Shown here in pieces: positions 1 through 9,650 of a stretch of DNA of 64,000 bases (positions are counted from its first letter, which is position 1; each line of letters starts with the position of its first letter). The notes below the pieces were generated by a model that had not been told where the DNA came from, ran no database searches, and was given only the letters and a program-made list of their open reading frames with translations. Origin of the DNA: JABMOV01 sp964654545 (GTDB lineage: Bacteria > Fidelibacterota > Marinisomatia > Marinisomatales > JABMOV01); NCBI GenBank assembly GCA_964654545.1, contig CAZZIU010000015.1, positions 1 through 64,000 on the forward strand. The letters are read 5' to 3'. The position numbers were made by a program, and so were the translations under genes.

Positions 1-125
1 ATGGGGCTTTTTTATTATATGACCATTTGCATTAAGTCCTTCCATTCGCTCCACCAGTGCCTTTCCACTCTAACCCGAATCAATACATTTCATGTCCACG
101 CCGGAATTTGGGCTATTAATGAATC

Positions 126-155
126 TTGAATAACCGAGCTTTTCGTCAGTAATCT
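126..155 (+). promoter_or_regulatory. Candidate promoter for tRNA-Arg(CCT)
   Basis: TTGAAT at 126-131 and TAATCT at 150-155 with an 18-base spacer sit just before the tRNA, which would give a very short 5' leader. The -10 element is a poor match, so this is only a positional suggestion. The rest of 1-167 shows no gene that I can support; its first bases (GGGGC followed by a T run) may be the end of an upstream terminator. Confidence 0.25.
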
Positions 156-167
156 TCGCAGCTGTAT

Positions 168-239
168 GGGCTCGTAGTTCAATGGATAGAATAGGGGATT
201 CCTAATCCCTTGATGCAGGTTCGATTCCTGCCGAGCCTA
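168..239 (+). tRNA. tRNA-Arg (anticodon CCT)
   Basis: A full cloverleaf can be drawn: acceptor GGGCTCG/CGAGCCT (one terminal G-U pair), T arm GCAGG-TTCGATT-CCTGC, and anticodon stem GGGGA/TCCCT with loop TTCCTAA, giving anticodon CCT for the AGG codon. The discriminator base is A. CCA is not encoded, so the 3' end must be added by a nucleotidyltransferase. The gene lies immediately upstream of the TPR protein gene. Confidence 0.95.
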
Positions 240-259
240 CATTTTTAAAAGGAGACAAA

Positions 260-934
260 ATGTTAAAACCAAAAAGGAAAATAGCTAGAAAAGAAATCAA
301 GGTCGATCCTGTATTAGAAACGGTAGCCAATGTAAAATCCCATTTTGATACACATAAAAAGAAATATTCAACGTATGGGACTGGCTTGGTAATAGCAATT
401 GCCGCTATCGTATTTTTCTTCAATAATAACCGCGAGACTCAATCGGAAGCCAATGCTGCAGTTGGAAGAGCCTTGGTTTACTGGGATTCCGGTGATTTGG
501 ACAATGCGGAATTTCAATTCCAATTGATAGCAGACGAATATGGCAGTACAAAGTTTGGTAAGCTTGGGTATTATTATCTGGGAATGACTTACGATAAAAA
601 GGGTAATACCGAGAATGCAAAAGAATCCCTGGAGACCTTTGTAGCTGATAACGATTTTCCCATGCTGGAAGCAAATGCAAGGACAAAATTGGCTGATTTA
701 TATACCCACGAAGGGGATGTTGAAAATGCGATTAGTCAACTGCGCCGCGTAGAAAAAATTGATTGTCCCATGATGCAAAAAAATTCGGCGCGAGTGTATC
801 TGGCAGAACTACTCTATGAGACAGGATCAATGGGAGAGGCTCAATTAATTGCTGAAAAAGTACTGGAAGAGGAAAAATTGACGGACAGCAATAAAAATAA
901 AGCACAGGAGTTATTAGGTAGATTTAATGGCTAG
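260..934 (+). CDS. Single-pass membrane protein with TPR repeats
   Basis: 224 residues. A basic N-terminal segment (residues 1-40, many Lys/Arg) is followed by one hydrophobic helix at about 47-62, and then by tetratricopeptide-type repeats to the C terminus, including a YYYLGMTYDKKGNTENA segment and an ENAISQLRRVE segment. This is the layout of YfgM/ancillary SecYEG-translocon and BamD-like TPR proteins: a cytoplasmic tail with the TPR domain outside. The exact function cannot be set from sequence. The start ATG has a strong GGAG ribosome binding site eight bases upstream. It lies between a tRNA gene and the rimP operon and is separated from the latter by a hairpin, so it may be a unit of its own or share the tRNA transcript. 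Confidence 0.7.
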   Translation: MLKPKRKIARKEIKVDPVLETVANVKSHFDTHKKKYSTYGTGLVIAIAAIVFFFNNNRETQSEANAAVGRALVYWDSGDLDNAEFQFQLIADEYGSTKFGKLGYYYLGMTYDKKGNTENAKESLETFVADNDFPMLEANARTKLADLYTHEGDVENAISQLRRVEKIDCPMMQKNSARVYLAELLYETGSMGEAQLIAEKVLEEEKLTDSNKNKAQELLGRFNG

Positions 935-987
935 ATCCGACTTATAACATTTGTAAAAGTGAATAAAAACCAATAATTTTTGGGCTG

Positions 988-1012
988 AAAAGTGGGCTAA
1001 TAACCCACTTTT
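988..1012 (+). terminator. Hairpin between TPR gene and rimP operon
   Basis: A perfect 9-bp stem AAAAGTGGG/CCCACTTTT with loop CTAATAA. The stem ends in four T followed by CG and more T. It could end the upstream transcript or act as an attenuator in the leader of the rimP-nusA operon, which starts 15 bases later. Confidence 0.55.
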
Positions 1013-1027
1013 CGTTTCTTTGAGATT

Positions 1028-1462
1028 ATGGAAAAGATAAAAGAAATATTACAGGACCAGGTTGGGGACGCATTTTTCATCCTTGATGTGAAAGAAGATG
1101 TGCACGCAAACATGGTGAAAGTCATCGTTGATGGTGTCGAACCAATCAGTCTAGGTACAACGTCTAAGTTGTCAAAGATTATTCGTCAATCCAATACATT
1201 AGATGAGTATTATCCAAAGGGATACCGGCTTGAGGTGTCCTCTCCTGGAATAGGTTCACAATTATCCTTCCCATTTCAATACAAGAAAAATATCGGAAGA
1301 AAGTTTTCTGTGAGTTATCAGGATGGCGAACAAGTTAAAAGTCTTGACGGAGTATTACATGATGCCAATGATTCACAGATTGTATTATCCAATAAAAAGG
1401 GAGAAATAGCGCTGGCATACGATTCCATAATCAGTGCCATGGTCGTTGTTTCATTTCAATAA
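1028..1462 (+). CDS. rimP: Ribosome maturation factor RimP
   Basis: 144 residues. RimP binds the 30S precursor and promotes its assembly. The signature LEVSSPG is at residues 68-74 after a YYPKGYR segment, preceded by the alpha/beta N-terminal domain and followed by a short SH3-like C-terminal domain (residues about 82-140). Its place directly upstream of nusA and infB is the standard order in bacteria and supports the call. The gap to nusA is 14 bases. I see no separate regulatory site other than the hairpin just upstream. Confidence 0.9.
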   Translation: MEKIKEILQDQVGDAFFILDVKEDVHANMVKVIVDGVEPISLGTTSKLSKIIRQSNTLDEYYPKGYRLEVSSPGIGSQLSFPFQYKKNIGRKFSVSYQDGEQVKSLDGVLHDANDSQIVLSNKKGEIALAYDSIISAMVVVSFQ

Positions 1463-1476
1463 GGTGCGGAGGGAAC

Positions 1477-2763
1477 TTGATTAACAGGGAGCTTATCGAA
1501 GTTTTTTCAGAGATTGCCCGTGAGAAAAATGTAGATCGTTCTGAATTGGGTAGTATTCTTGAACAATTATTTTTATACATCATAGAAAAACAAACTGGGG
1601 ATTCCTCCAATTGCAGTGTTATTGTTAACCTGGACAAGGGTGAAATTGAAATCTATGCTGAAAAAACCATTGTGGATGAAATCGACGATGCCAAAGTTGA
1701 AATCACCATGGAGGATGTTCTTAAAAAGGATCCATCTTTAACCGATCTTCAATATGGTGATACGTATGTCGAAGTTATTGATCCCAGAATTTTCGGTCGT
1801 CGCCTCATCACCCATGCGAAGCAATTTTTTGCCCAACGCCTTCGTGACGTCGAACGAAAATACATATATGATGATTATGCAACCCGGGTGGGTGAAATAA
1901 TTATTGGGACTGTTCATCAGGTGCAGCGTGATAATGTATTTGTAAATATTGAACATGCAGAATTGCGTTTGCCACGAAAGGAACAAATACCATCAGAAAG
2001 ATATCGCCGCGGGGATACTATTCGTGCGATCATCAAATCTGTGGAAATAACTGCCAAAGGACCAGATATTATCATTTCAAGGAGCGACAATCATTTTCTT
2101 TATAAATTATTTGAAATGGAAGTTCCTGAAATCGAAGATGGGATTATTGAAATTAAAGCTATAGCACGCCATCCAGGTGAAAGAGCAAAAATTATCGTTC
2201 ATTCCAATGACCGACGTATTGACCCGGTTGGTGCCTGTGTTGGAATGCGCGGAAGCCGTATTCAGGGCGTCGTTCGCGAATTGGACAATGAAAAAATTGA
2301 TATTGTAAACTGGAGTGAACAGTCAGAAGTATTGATTACGCGCGCCCTATCTCCCGCAAAACCTGAGCGTCTGTTCATCGATGATGACAAGAAATATTGT
2401 ATTGCAGTTTTTGCTGATGAAGATTTGGAGTCGGCAATAGGGAAAGGCGGAATGAATATCAATCTTGCATCCCGTGTGACCGACTATCGAATCGATGCTT
2501 ACAGTACCAGCGAATATGACCGTGCACAGAAAGAACAAAGTACACCACTGGAAGCAGTGGATGGAATCACTAAGGTTATCGCCAATGGTTTATACGATGT
2601 AGGCGTAAAAACTGTTTCTGATGTGCTGGCCGCTGATGAAGAAAAATTATTGTCGGCAGATGGAGTTGATGACAGCGTATTAGAGGACTTGTATTCTTCC
2701 ATCCAGGCATTTGTTGAAGCCGCAAATGCTGCAGAAGAATTAGAACCTCAAGAAAAAGAATAG
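1477..2763 (+). CDS. nusA: Transcription termination/antitermination factor NusA
   Basis: 428 residues, starting at TTG with a GGAGGG-type ribosome binding site a few bases upstream. NusA binds RNA polymerase and the nascent RNA, and modulates pausing, termination and antitermination. The N-terminal polymerase-binding domain (about 1-130) is followed by an S1 domain (about 135-200), two KH domains (the GACVGMRGSRIQGV segment near 250 and the AIGKGGMNINLA segment near 322) and a C-terminal helix-hairpin-helix region (about 365-415) with an acidic tail. The single C-terminal repeat resembles the acidic-repeat type but is shorter than the E. coli two-repeat tail. It sits between rimP and infB as usual, so it probably regulates its own operon. 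Confidence 0.95.
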   Translation: MINRELIEVFSEIAREKNVDRSELGSILEQLFLYIIEKQTGDSSNCSVIVNLDKGEIEIYAEKTIVDEIDDAKVEITMEDVLKKDPSLTDLQYGDTYVEVIDPRIFGRRLITHAKQFFAQRLRDVERKYIYDDYATRVGEIIIGTVHQVQRDNVFVNIEHAELRLPRKEQIPSERYRRGDTIRAIIKSVEITAKGPDIIISRSDNHFLYKLFEMEVPEIEDGIIEIKAIARHPGERAKIIVHSNDRRIDPVGACVGMRGSRIQGVVRELDNEKIDIVNWSEQSEVLITRALSPAKPERLFIDDDKKYCIAVFADEDLESAIGKGGMNINLASRVTDYRIDAYSTSEYDRAQKEQSTPLEAVDGITKVIANGLYDVGVKTVSDVLAADEEKLLSADGVDDSVLEDLYSSIQAFVEAANAAEELEPQEKE

Positions 2764-2775
2764 CGAGAATTAATT

Positions 2776-5262
2776 ATGGCAAGACCTGTAAGGGTATTTC
2801 AAATTGCAAAAGAGCTGAATATCTCTCACACAGAGATTCTTTCCTTCCTCAAAGAAAAGGGAGTGGAAATTGCTAGTCATATGTCACCAGTGGAAGATGA
2901 TGTATATCAGCTTATCCTTACGGAATTTGCCAAAGATAAAGAAGCGGTTGATCGCTTTCGCAAAGAACAGGTACGACGTGAAATTCAAGATACCAGAATC
3001 CGAGAACGCCAGACTGCTGATCCGAAACTCAAGATTTTATCTCTAGATGAACAACGCAAACTGGAAAAACAGGAGCAGGAACAAGCTGCAATAAGAAAAA
3101 AAGAAGAAGAAAAACGTAAAAAGGAAGAAGAAAAACGTCGGTTAGAGGAAGAGAAAAAGCGGCTTGAAGAAAAGGAAATTCAACAAAAAGCAAAAGCGAC
3201 TGTAAAAGATAAAAAAGAAGTTGTAGGGAAACATGTTGAAAAGAAGGCTGATGCTCCAGTAAAAGTAAAATCCAAAAAACAAAAATTACGTAAGGTTGAT
3301 CTCAGTGAAATCCGAACTGCGGTCGGTAAATCAAAACGGGAATCCAAACATAAAAGAGAAGAAAAAATAGATCCAAAAGCCAGTCGCAGCGCCAAAGACA
3401 GGGTGCGACAAACCTTGGCAAAATTGGACACCAAGGGTAAGAAAAAGGTTTATCGCAAAGAGAAATCTGATCATGACGATGAGGACCAAGATCTCAGTAG
3501 TGTAAAAATCGCAGATTTTTCGAGTGTTGAAGAATTATCCAAAGTATTTGGTGTTTCTTCAAGTGATGTCATTCAAAAATGTATTGGTTTGGGTGTATTG
3601 GCAACAATCAACCAGCGTTTGGAATGGGATATTATCGAAATATTGGCTGATGAATATGGGTTCACACCTGAGAAAATTACCGAGGCAGGGGAAGAATTAT
3701 TTTCACTGGAGGAGACCGATGATGATAAATCCAAGGGCAAACTGCGCTCGCCGGTTGTTACAATCATGGGACATGTAGACCATGGAAAAACATCATTATT
3801 GGACTATATCCGTAGGTCAAACGTTGTTGCTGGTGAATCCGGTGGCATCACACAGCATATTGGTGCCTATAAAGTCGAAATTGATCCTGAACATATGATA
3901 ACGTTCCTTGATACGCCCGGCCATGAGGCGTTTACAGCGATGCGTGCCAGAGGTGCTCAGGTTACAGATATTGTGGTATTAGTAGTGGCGGCAGATGATA
4001 GCGTCATGCCACAGACAATTGAGGCTATCGATCATGCCAAAGCGGCAGGGGTTCCAATCATTGTTGCGATCAATAAAATGGATAAACCGGGGGCAGATCC
4101 AGATAAAGTCAAAAGAGAATTATCAGATCACAAAGTTTTGGTTGAGGATTGGGGTGGAAAAGTGCAGTCTGTGCAGGTGTCGGCAAAAACCGGCGATGGT
4201 GTACAAGATGTACTGAATACAATCATTTTGGAAGCAGAAATGCTAGAGCTAAAAGCAAATTGGGATTGTGCTGCACGTGGAACTGTAATTGACTCACGAC
4301 TTGATAAGGGTCATGGCCCGGTAGCCACCGTTTTAATACAAAAAGGTGTTTTGCACGTCGGAGATCCATTTATTTGTAACGATTACGGTGGAAAAGTTCG
4401 AGCGATTATGAATGAGAGAGGACAACGAATCCAAGAAGCCAATCCTTCTGATGCTGTACAATTGCTGGGATTCGAGCAAGTCCCTCAGGCAGCCGATATA
4501 TTTGCGGTAGTTGAAAGCGAAAAAGATATCAAGCGAATTACCTCTGACCGGCAGAGACTCCGAAGAGAAATTGAGCATAAGAAGATTGCAACATCCCTTA
4601 CATTGGATGCCATGTCTGCGATGATAAAAGAGGGTACGATCGGATCATTACCACTCATCATTAAAGGTGATGTAGATGGATCTATTGAAGCACTGGCGGA
4701 ATCGTTTTTAAAACTAAATACATCCGAAGTTGGTGTAAATATTATCAGTAAATCAGTAGGCATGATTAATGAATCGGATGTGTTGTTGGCAGAAGCGTCA
4801 AAAGCGGTGATTATTGGATTTCAAGTTCAGGTAGTTTCCAACGCGCGATTGCAGGCAAAACAAGCCGGTGTTGAAATACGCACATATAGTATCATCTACA
4901 ACGCTGTTGAAGATATTCGACTGGCCCTGGAAGGGATGCTAAAACCGGATGAGGTTGAAGAAATAAATGGCAAAGCCATTGTACAGACGCAGTTTAAAAT
5001 ACCAAAAATCGGTTTTATTGCAGGATGTAAAGTTTCTGAAGGAATCATTACTCGAAATTCAATGGCACGTTTAATAAGGGATGATGAAGTATTTTATGAA
5101 GGAAAAATTTCTTCGTTAAAGCGATTTAAAGATGATGCCAAAGAAGTCAAAGAAGGACTCGAATGTGGTATTGGTATTGAAGGCGTGTCGAAATACCTTG
5201 AGGGTGACGTGATAGAAGTCTATGCAATTAAACAGATTAAACGAAAACTCGAGGTGAATTGA
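2776..5262 (+). CDS. infB: Translation initiation factor IF-2
   Basis: 828 residues. IF-2 is a GTPase that brings fMet-tRNA to the ribosome. An N-terminal IF2_N helical domain is followed by a long charged Lys/Glu-rich linker (about 90-240), typical of this protein and low in complexity, and a second IF2_N-like domain around 245-300. GTPase motifs are clear: GHVDHGKT at 332-339, DTPGHEAFTA, and NKMD further on. Domains II-IV run to the C terminus. It overlaps rbfA by four bases (TTGA), which suggests translational coupling of the two. Confidence 0.97.
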   Translation: MARPVRVFQIAKELNISHTEILSFLKEKGVEIASHMSPVEDDVYQLILTEFAKDKEAVDRFRKEQVRREIQDTRIRERQTADPKLKILSLDEQRKLEKQEQEQAAIRKKEEEKRKKEEEKRRLEEEKKRLEEKEIQQKAKATVKDKKEVVGKHVEKKADAPVKVKSKKQKLRKVDLSEIRTAVGKSKRESKHKREEKIDPKASRSAKDRVRQTLAKLDTKGKKKVYRKEKSDHDDEDQDLSSVKIADFSSVEELSKVFGVSSSDVIQKCIGLGVLATINQRLEWDIIEILADEYGFTPEKITEAGEELFSLEETDDDKSKGKLRSPVVTIMGHVDHGKTSLLDYIRRSNVVAGESGGITQHIGAYKVEIDPEHMITFLDTPGHEAFTAMRARGAQVTDIVVLVVAADDSVMPQTIEAIDHAKAAGVPIIVAINKMDKPGADPDKVKRELSDHKVLVEDWGGKVQSVQVSAKTGDGVQDVLNTIILEAEMLELKANWDCAARGTVIDSRLDKGHGPVATVLIQKGVLHVGDPFICNDYGGKVRAIMNERGQRIQEANPSDAVQLLGFEQVPQAADIFAVVESEKDIKRITSDRQRLRREIEHKKIATSLTLDAMSAMIKEGTIGSLPLIIKGDVDGSIEALAESFLKLNTSEVGVNIISKSVGMINESDVLLAEASKAVIIGFQVQVVSNARLQAKQAGVEIRTYSIIYNAVEDIRLALEGMLKPDEVEEINGKAIVQTQFKIPKIGFIAGCKVSEGIITRNSMARLIRDDEVFYEGKISSLKRFKDDAKEVKEGLECGIGIEGVSKYLEGDVIEVYAIKQIKRKLEVN

Positions 5263-5627
5263 ACACTCAAACGCCGTACAACCGTCCAGAACGGGTCGGT
5301 CATGAAATTTTACATATTATAAACGATGTTGCAAAAAAGTACATCGATTTATCTATTTTTGGTTTTTGTACATTCACTAAATGTATGGTCACTCCAGATC
5401 TAAAATTAGCGAAAATCTACTTTAGTGTTTTATCACCCAAGCAAACAATTCGGGAAATTGAAATAGGATTAAACCGTAAAAAAAAAGTTTTTAGAAAATA
5501 CCTCGGTCAGTCATTACGGATTAAAAATACACCTGAATTAAAATTTTATTATGATAATACAATTGAAGAATCAAATCGGATAAACGAGTTACTGGCAAAA
5601 ATACACAGCAATAAAGATGATTTATAA
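5259..5627 (+). CDS. rbfA: 30S ribosome-binding factor RbfA
   Basis: 122 residues. RbfA is a KH-fold cold-shock assembly factor for the 30S subunit. The start is TTG inside the infB stop (TTGA overlap) with a GAGGTG binding site immediately upstream. The KH core shows the IFGFCTFTKCMVTPDLKLAKIY segment and the RIKNTPELKFYYDNT segment typical of RbfA near residues 90-105. It is followed by truB with an 11-base overlap, so the infB-rbfA-truB junctions are all coupled. Confidence 0.9.
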   Translation: MNTQTPYNRPERVGHEILHIINDVAKKYIDLSIFGFCTFTKCMVTPDLKLAKIYFSVLSPKQTIREIEIGLNRKKKVFRKYLGQSLRIKNTPELKFYYDNTIEESNRINELLAKIHSNKDDL

Positions 5628-6273
5628 TATCAACAAACCAGAAAATTGGACATCGTTCGATGTTGTAAAAAAGGTTCGAAGCATTACCAAAGAGAGAAAA
5701 GTTGGTCATGCTGGTACTTTAGACCCCTTTGCGACTGGCGTATTGGTTATTGGTACAGGCGCAGATACAAAAAAATTATCACAAGTCACGGAAGCTGCAA
5801 AGGAATATTTTGCCACAATGGAATTGGGAAAGCAGACTTCAACGTTGGATACGGAAGGGGAAATTGTAAAAACCGCTTCAATTCCGAAAGATTGTTCCGT
5901 AGAGAGGATAGTAGAAGTGCTATCCTCTTTTGTCGGGGATACATTGCAAACGCCACCGATGTTCTCGGCTAAAAAAGTCAATGGGAAAAAATTATATGAG
6001 TTGGCAAGGAAGAATATTGAAATCAAAAGAAAACCGGTTCCCATCACCATATTTTCGATTGAGCTTGATGAGCTAAATCTTCCTTATCTCTCATTCTCTG
6101 TAACATGCGCGAAGGGAACCTATATTCGAGTGCTTGCCTGTGATATTGCTGCAAAACTCGAAACCTGCGGCTATTTAACGAGCCTTACTCGGACTCGTAT
6201 TGGAAATTTTGATCTTGAAAATTCAATGACTTTAACAGAATTTGAAAACAAATGGTCGTACATAGAAGCTTAA
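5617..6273 (+). CDS. truB: tRNA pseudouridine-55 synthase TruB
   Basis: 218 residues. TruB converts U55 of the T loop to pseudouridine. The N terminus has the typical NKPENWTSFDVV segment, and the catalytic motif GHAGTLDP places the nucleophile at Asp36. The GTYIRVL segment near 168 belongs to the same fold. The protein is shorter than the E. coli form (about 314) because the C-terminal PUA domain is absent, as in many FCB-group homologs. It overlaps rbfA upstream and ribF downstream (22 bases). Confidence 0.93.
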   Translation: MIYNINKPENWTSFDVVKKVRSITKERKVGHAGTLDPFATGVLVIGTGADTKKLSQVTEAAKEYFATMELGKQTSTLDTEGEIVKTASIPKDCSVERIVEVLSSFVGDTLQTPPMFSAKKVNGKKLYELARKNIEIKRKPVPITIFSIELDELNLPYLSFSVTCAKGTYIRVLACDIAAKLETCGYLTSLTRTRIGNFDLENSMTLTEFENKWSYIEA

Positions 6274-7190
6274 AAGATATCCAGGGAACGGAAGCATCCG
6301 TGCTAACGATGGGAACTTTCGATGGGCTGCACCGTGGGCATCAGGAAATAGTTCAACGAGTGATTCATCATAGCAATGCGTTGAATTTGCCATCCGTACT
6401 CATTACATACGATCCGCACCCACGTTATATAATCAATAAAAATGAGTCGCCACCGCCCATGATCATGAGTATTGAAAAAAAACTTCAGATTCTTGATGAA
6501 ATGGGTCTGGATGTTGCGGTGGTAATCCCTTTTACAAAAGAAATTTCTAGTCTCTCGGCAGCCGAATATATTGACCAAATTATTTGTCATTACTTCCATC
6601 CTAAGCATATTATTATTGGCTACGATCACCATTTTGGTCATGACCGAGAAGGATCCCCGGAATCGTTGGAATCTTATTGTGAAACGGGAGGATTTACACT
6701 TGATGTGGTTAATCCGGTAACCGATGAAGGCAATATACTGTCCAGTACTCGTATTCGTGAATTGATATCTGGTGGATTTGTTAGACGGGCATCTTTTGAA
6801 TTGGGATGGGTTTATGGATTTGATTCTGAAGTCGTTCATGGTGCAGGACGTGGCAAGCAGCTATCCTTTCCAACCGCAAATTTTATTCCTAAAGATAAAA
6901 ATCAGCTGTTGCCAAAAAATGGAGTGTATTGTACCAGGGGAAGAGTTCATGGACAGCAATTATACGGAATGTGTAACTTAGGTATCAGACCTACCTTCGG
7001 TGAAAAAGATTTTGTTATGGAAGTACATTTTATTGACGAGTCACCGCGTGATTTGTATGGACAAACAATAACTATAGAGTTCTTAGAACGTATACGAGAT
7101 GAGATAACATTTGAATCTGCAGATTCGCTCATTCGTCAATTAGAACTAGATAAAAATCAATGTACAACAATTATTAAAAAGTATATGTAG
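6252..7190 (+). CDS. ribF: Bifunctional riboflavin kinase / FAD synthetase
   Basis: 312 residues. It phosphorylates riboflavin to FMN and adenylates FMN to FAD. The N-terminal nucleotidyltransferase domain has GTFDGLHRGH at 21-30 (an HxGH-type motif) and the STRIRELI segment near residue 165. The C-terminal flavokinase domain has GAGRGKQLSFPTAN around 196-210 and GVYC just after. The length is normal. The start codon lies within truB, so translation is probably coupled. No FMN riboswitch is needed or seen, because the gene is embedded in the translation operon. Confidence 0.93.
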   Translation: MVVHRSLKDIQGTEASVLTMGTFDGLHRGHQEIVQRVIHHSNALNLPSVLITYDPHPRYIINKNESPPPMIMSIEKKLQILDEMGLDVAVVIPFTKEISSLSAAEYIDQIICHYFHPKHIIIGYDHHFGHDREGSPESLESYCETGGFTLDVVNPVTDEGNILSSTRIRELISGGFVRRASFELGWVYGFDSEVVHGAGRGKQLSFPTANFIPKDKNQLLPKNGVYCTRGRVHGQQLYGMCNLGIRPTFGEKDFVMEVHFIDESPRDLYGQTITIEFLERIRDEITFESADSLIRQLELDKNQCTTIIKKYM

Positions 7191-7198
7191 GAGGAATA

Positions 7199-7468
7199 AT
7201 GCCACTTACTGTAGAACAAAAACAAGAAATCGTTGAAAAATTCGGAAAAGACGGAAAAGATACCGGTTCTGCCGAGGTGCAAATTGCATTATTGACGCAA
7301 CGAATTCGTGAATTAACCGAGCATGTCAAACTTCATAAAAAGGATAACCATTCCAGATATGGCCTAGTGAAGTTGGTGGCTCAAAGAAAAAAAATGATGA
7401 AGTATTTACGTAAAACGAATCCAGAATCATATGTAGATACAATTAAAAAACTGGATATAAGAGGATAA
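7199..7468 (+). CDS. rpsO: Ribosomal protein uS15
   Basis: 89 residues, the normal length. It binds 16S rRNA in the central domain of the 30S subunit. The typical segments DTGSAEVQIALLTQRI, HKKDNHSR and RKKMMKYL are all present. A strong GGAGG precedes the ATG. The order rpsO-pnp is widely conserved, and in other bacteria both genes are under feedback control, but I see no specific operator here. Confidence 0.97.
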   Translation: MPLTVEQKQEIVEKFGKDGKDTGSAEVQIALLTQRIRELTEHVKLHKKDNHSRYGLVKLVAQRKKMMKYLRKTNPESYVDTIKKLDIRG

Positions 7469-7478
7469 TTAATTATTT

Positions 7479-9632
7479 ATGGTATTTGTAGAACGAGAGA
7501 TTGCCGGAAAACTTCTCAAAATTGAAACCGGTAAAGTAGCACGTCAATCGGCAGGTTCGGTTGTCGTAACCTATGGTGAAACCACTATTTTGGCAGCAGT
7601 CAATGCGTCTAAAGAATTGCGGGAAGGAATAGATTTTTTTCCACTACAAGTTGAATACCGAGAACGGTATTATGCCGGTGGTAAAATACCCGGCGGATTT
7701 TTCAAGCGCGAGGCAAAACCATCGGACAAGGAAGTGTTGACCAGTCGTTTAACCGATCGCCCAATACGACCCTTGTTTCCGAAGGAGTTCCGGTATGAAA
7801 CCCAGGTAATGATTACAGCGCTTTCCAGTGACGGTGAAAACCTGTCCGATACGCTGGCCGGTATCGGCGCATCTGCTGCGTTAATGATTTCAAATATTCC
7901 ATGGAATGGACCAATTGCTACTGTCCGAGTTGGAATGGTAGAGGGTAGTTATGTTGTGAACCCAACAAAATCCGAGATGGAAAACACAAATCTGGAGCTT
8001 ATCGTCTCAGGGAATAAACAAACTATTGTCATGGTTGAAGGTGAAGCTAAGGAAATCTCTGAGGAATCATTGGTTGATGCGCTTAAAGCTGCACACAAAA
8101 CCATTGTGGAAATTATTGAGATGCAGATGGAGTTGGTTTCAAAATGTGTAGTCGAAAAAAGAGAAGTTCCCGTTGAGGAAACAGATGCCGAATTCACAGC
8201 ATTTGTGAAGAAAAATGTGGAAAAAGAACTAAAAAAAGTATTCACTGTTTCGGATAAAAAAGAACGTGAGGATGCCTATCAATCGGTTATTTCATCATTT
8301 TGTGAGAGTCTTGATGTGGAAAGTGAAGATTTTGAATCGAAAAAATCATTAGCCGGAAACGTTATTGCCGATATGTTCAAAGAGATGGTTCGTGAAGATA
8401 TCCTGAGTAGTGGAAACCGTATCGATGGAAGAAATACAAAAGAAATTCGACCAATTACAATTGACCCAGGTTATTTGAAACGGACCCATGGATCAGCACT
8501 TTTTACTCGAGGTGAAACCCAGGCATTAGCCGTAATCACGCTCGGTACAAAAAGTGATGAACAGATTATTGATGACATGGATAATGACTACAAAAAGAAC
8601 TACATGCTGCACTACAATTTTCCACCATACTGTGTCGGTGAAGTCGGTCGCATTGGGTTTACCAGTCGTAGAGAAGTAGGTCATGGTAATTTGGCTGAAC
8701 GATCATTGAAACCGGTGTTACCATCTCCGGAAGATTTCCCATACACTATTCGCATTGTTTCAGAGATTATGGAGTCAAACGGATCTTCTTCTATGGCTTC
8801 CGTATGTGGTGGATCACTGTCGCTAATGGATGCTGGTGTTCCCATTAAATCACATGTGGCAGGAATTGCCATGGGATTAATCACGGACGGTAAGCGTCAT
8901 GCCATTTTAAGCGATATTTTAGGTACGGAAGACCACCTTGGCGACATGGATTTTAAAGTTGCTGGGACGCGAGATGGAATTACGGCAATTCAACTCGATT
9001 TGAAAATAGAAGGTATTTCGTTCGAACTGCTCACAGAAGCTCTTGCGCAGGCGAAAGAAGGGCGCAGTCATATTTTAGGTAAAATGGAGGAAGCCCTTCC
9101 TGAACCACGTAAAGAAATATCACCATTTGCTCCACAAATTCGGACAATCCAAATAAATCCGGAAAAAATTGGTGCGCTGATCGGCCCTGGCGGGAAGAAT
9201 ATTAAACGGATTATTGCTGATACTGAATGCAATATCGAAGTTGATGATGAAGGGAACGTTTTTGTATCAAGTAGAGACCGCGATAAATGCAATGATGCTG
9301 TCGAGCTTATTCGGGCCATGACTATGGAACCTGAAGTTGGGATGGAATTTGATGGAATCATTACAAGAATAATGACATTCGGTGCCTTTGTTGAGTTTGT
9401 TCCTGGGCGTGAAGGATTAATTCATATTTCCAATCTGGAATGGCATCGTGTCAATCAGGTTGAAGATGTAGTGAAATCCGGTGATAAAGTCCGGGTCAAA
9501 TTGATAAAAATAGATGATGAAGGTCGCCTGGACTTCAGTCGCAAGGCACTATTGCCTAAACCGGAAGGGTATGTGGAGCCGGAAAGACGGCCACGCCCTC
9601 CAAGAAACAAACCATTCAAAAAACGATTTTAA
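7479..9632 (+). CDS. pnp: Polyribonucleotide nucleotidyltransferase (PNPase)
   Basis: 717 residues. This is a 3'-5' phosphorolytic exoribonuclease and degradosome partner. Two RNase PH domains (about 1-215 and 310-540) are separated by a helical domain; the second has the GTRDGITAIQLD segment with the conserved metal-binding Asp residues. A KH domain (GPGGKNIKRI near 568) and an S1 domain (FGAFVEFVPGREGLIH near 632) follow, and then a short Arg/Pro tail. The gene starts 10 bases after rpsO. A gap of 18 bases with its own GGAG site leads to ald. Confidence 0.97.
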   Translation: MVFVEREIAGKLLKIETGKVARQSAGSVVVTYGETTILAAVNASKELREGIDFFPLQVEYRERYYAGGKIPGGFFKREAKPSDKEVLTSRLTDRPIRPLFPKEFRYETQVMITALSSDGENLSDTLAGIGASAALMISNIPWNGPIATVRVGMVEGSYVVNPTKSEMENTNLELIVSGNKQTIVMVEGEAKEISEESLVDALKAAHKTIVEIIEMQMELVSKCVVEKREVPVEETDAEFTAFVKKNVEKELKKVFTVSDKKEREDAYQSVISSFCESLDVESEDFESKKSLAGNVIADMFKEMVREDILSSGNRIDGRNTKEIRPITIDPGYLKRTHGSALFTRGETQALAVITLGTKSDEQIIDDMDNDYKKNYMLHYNFPPYCVGEVGRIGFTSRREVGHGNLAERSLKPVLPSPEDFPYTIRIVSEIMESNGSSSMASVCGGSLSLMDAGVPIKSHVAGIAMGLITDGKRHAILSDILGTEDHLGDMDFKVAGTRDGITAIQLDLKIEGISFELLTEALAQAKEGRSHILGKMEEALPEPRKEISPFAPQIRTIQINPEKIGALIGPGGKNIKRIIADTECNIEVDDEGNVFVSSRDRDKCNDAVELIRAMTMEPEVGMEFDGIITRIMTFGAFVEFVPGREGLIHISNLEWHRVNQVEDVVKSGDKVRVKLIKIDDEGRLDFSRKALLPKPEGYVEPERRPRPPRNKPFKKRF

Positions 9633-9650
9633 CAAAAAAGGAGTTGCATC

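Noticed and set aside
3060..3200. Repetitive A/G-rich stretch in infB as a separate repeat element
   Set aside because: It encodes the Lys/Glu-rich linker usual for IF-2.
6303..6839. 178-residue frame antisense to ribF
   Set aside because: Antisense shadow of a clear enzyme; composition has no family pattern.
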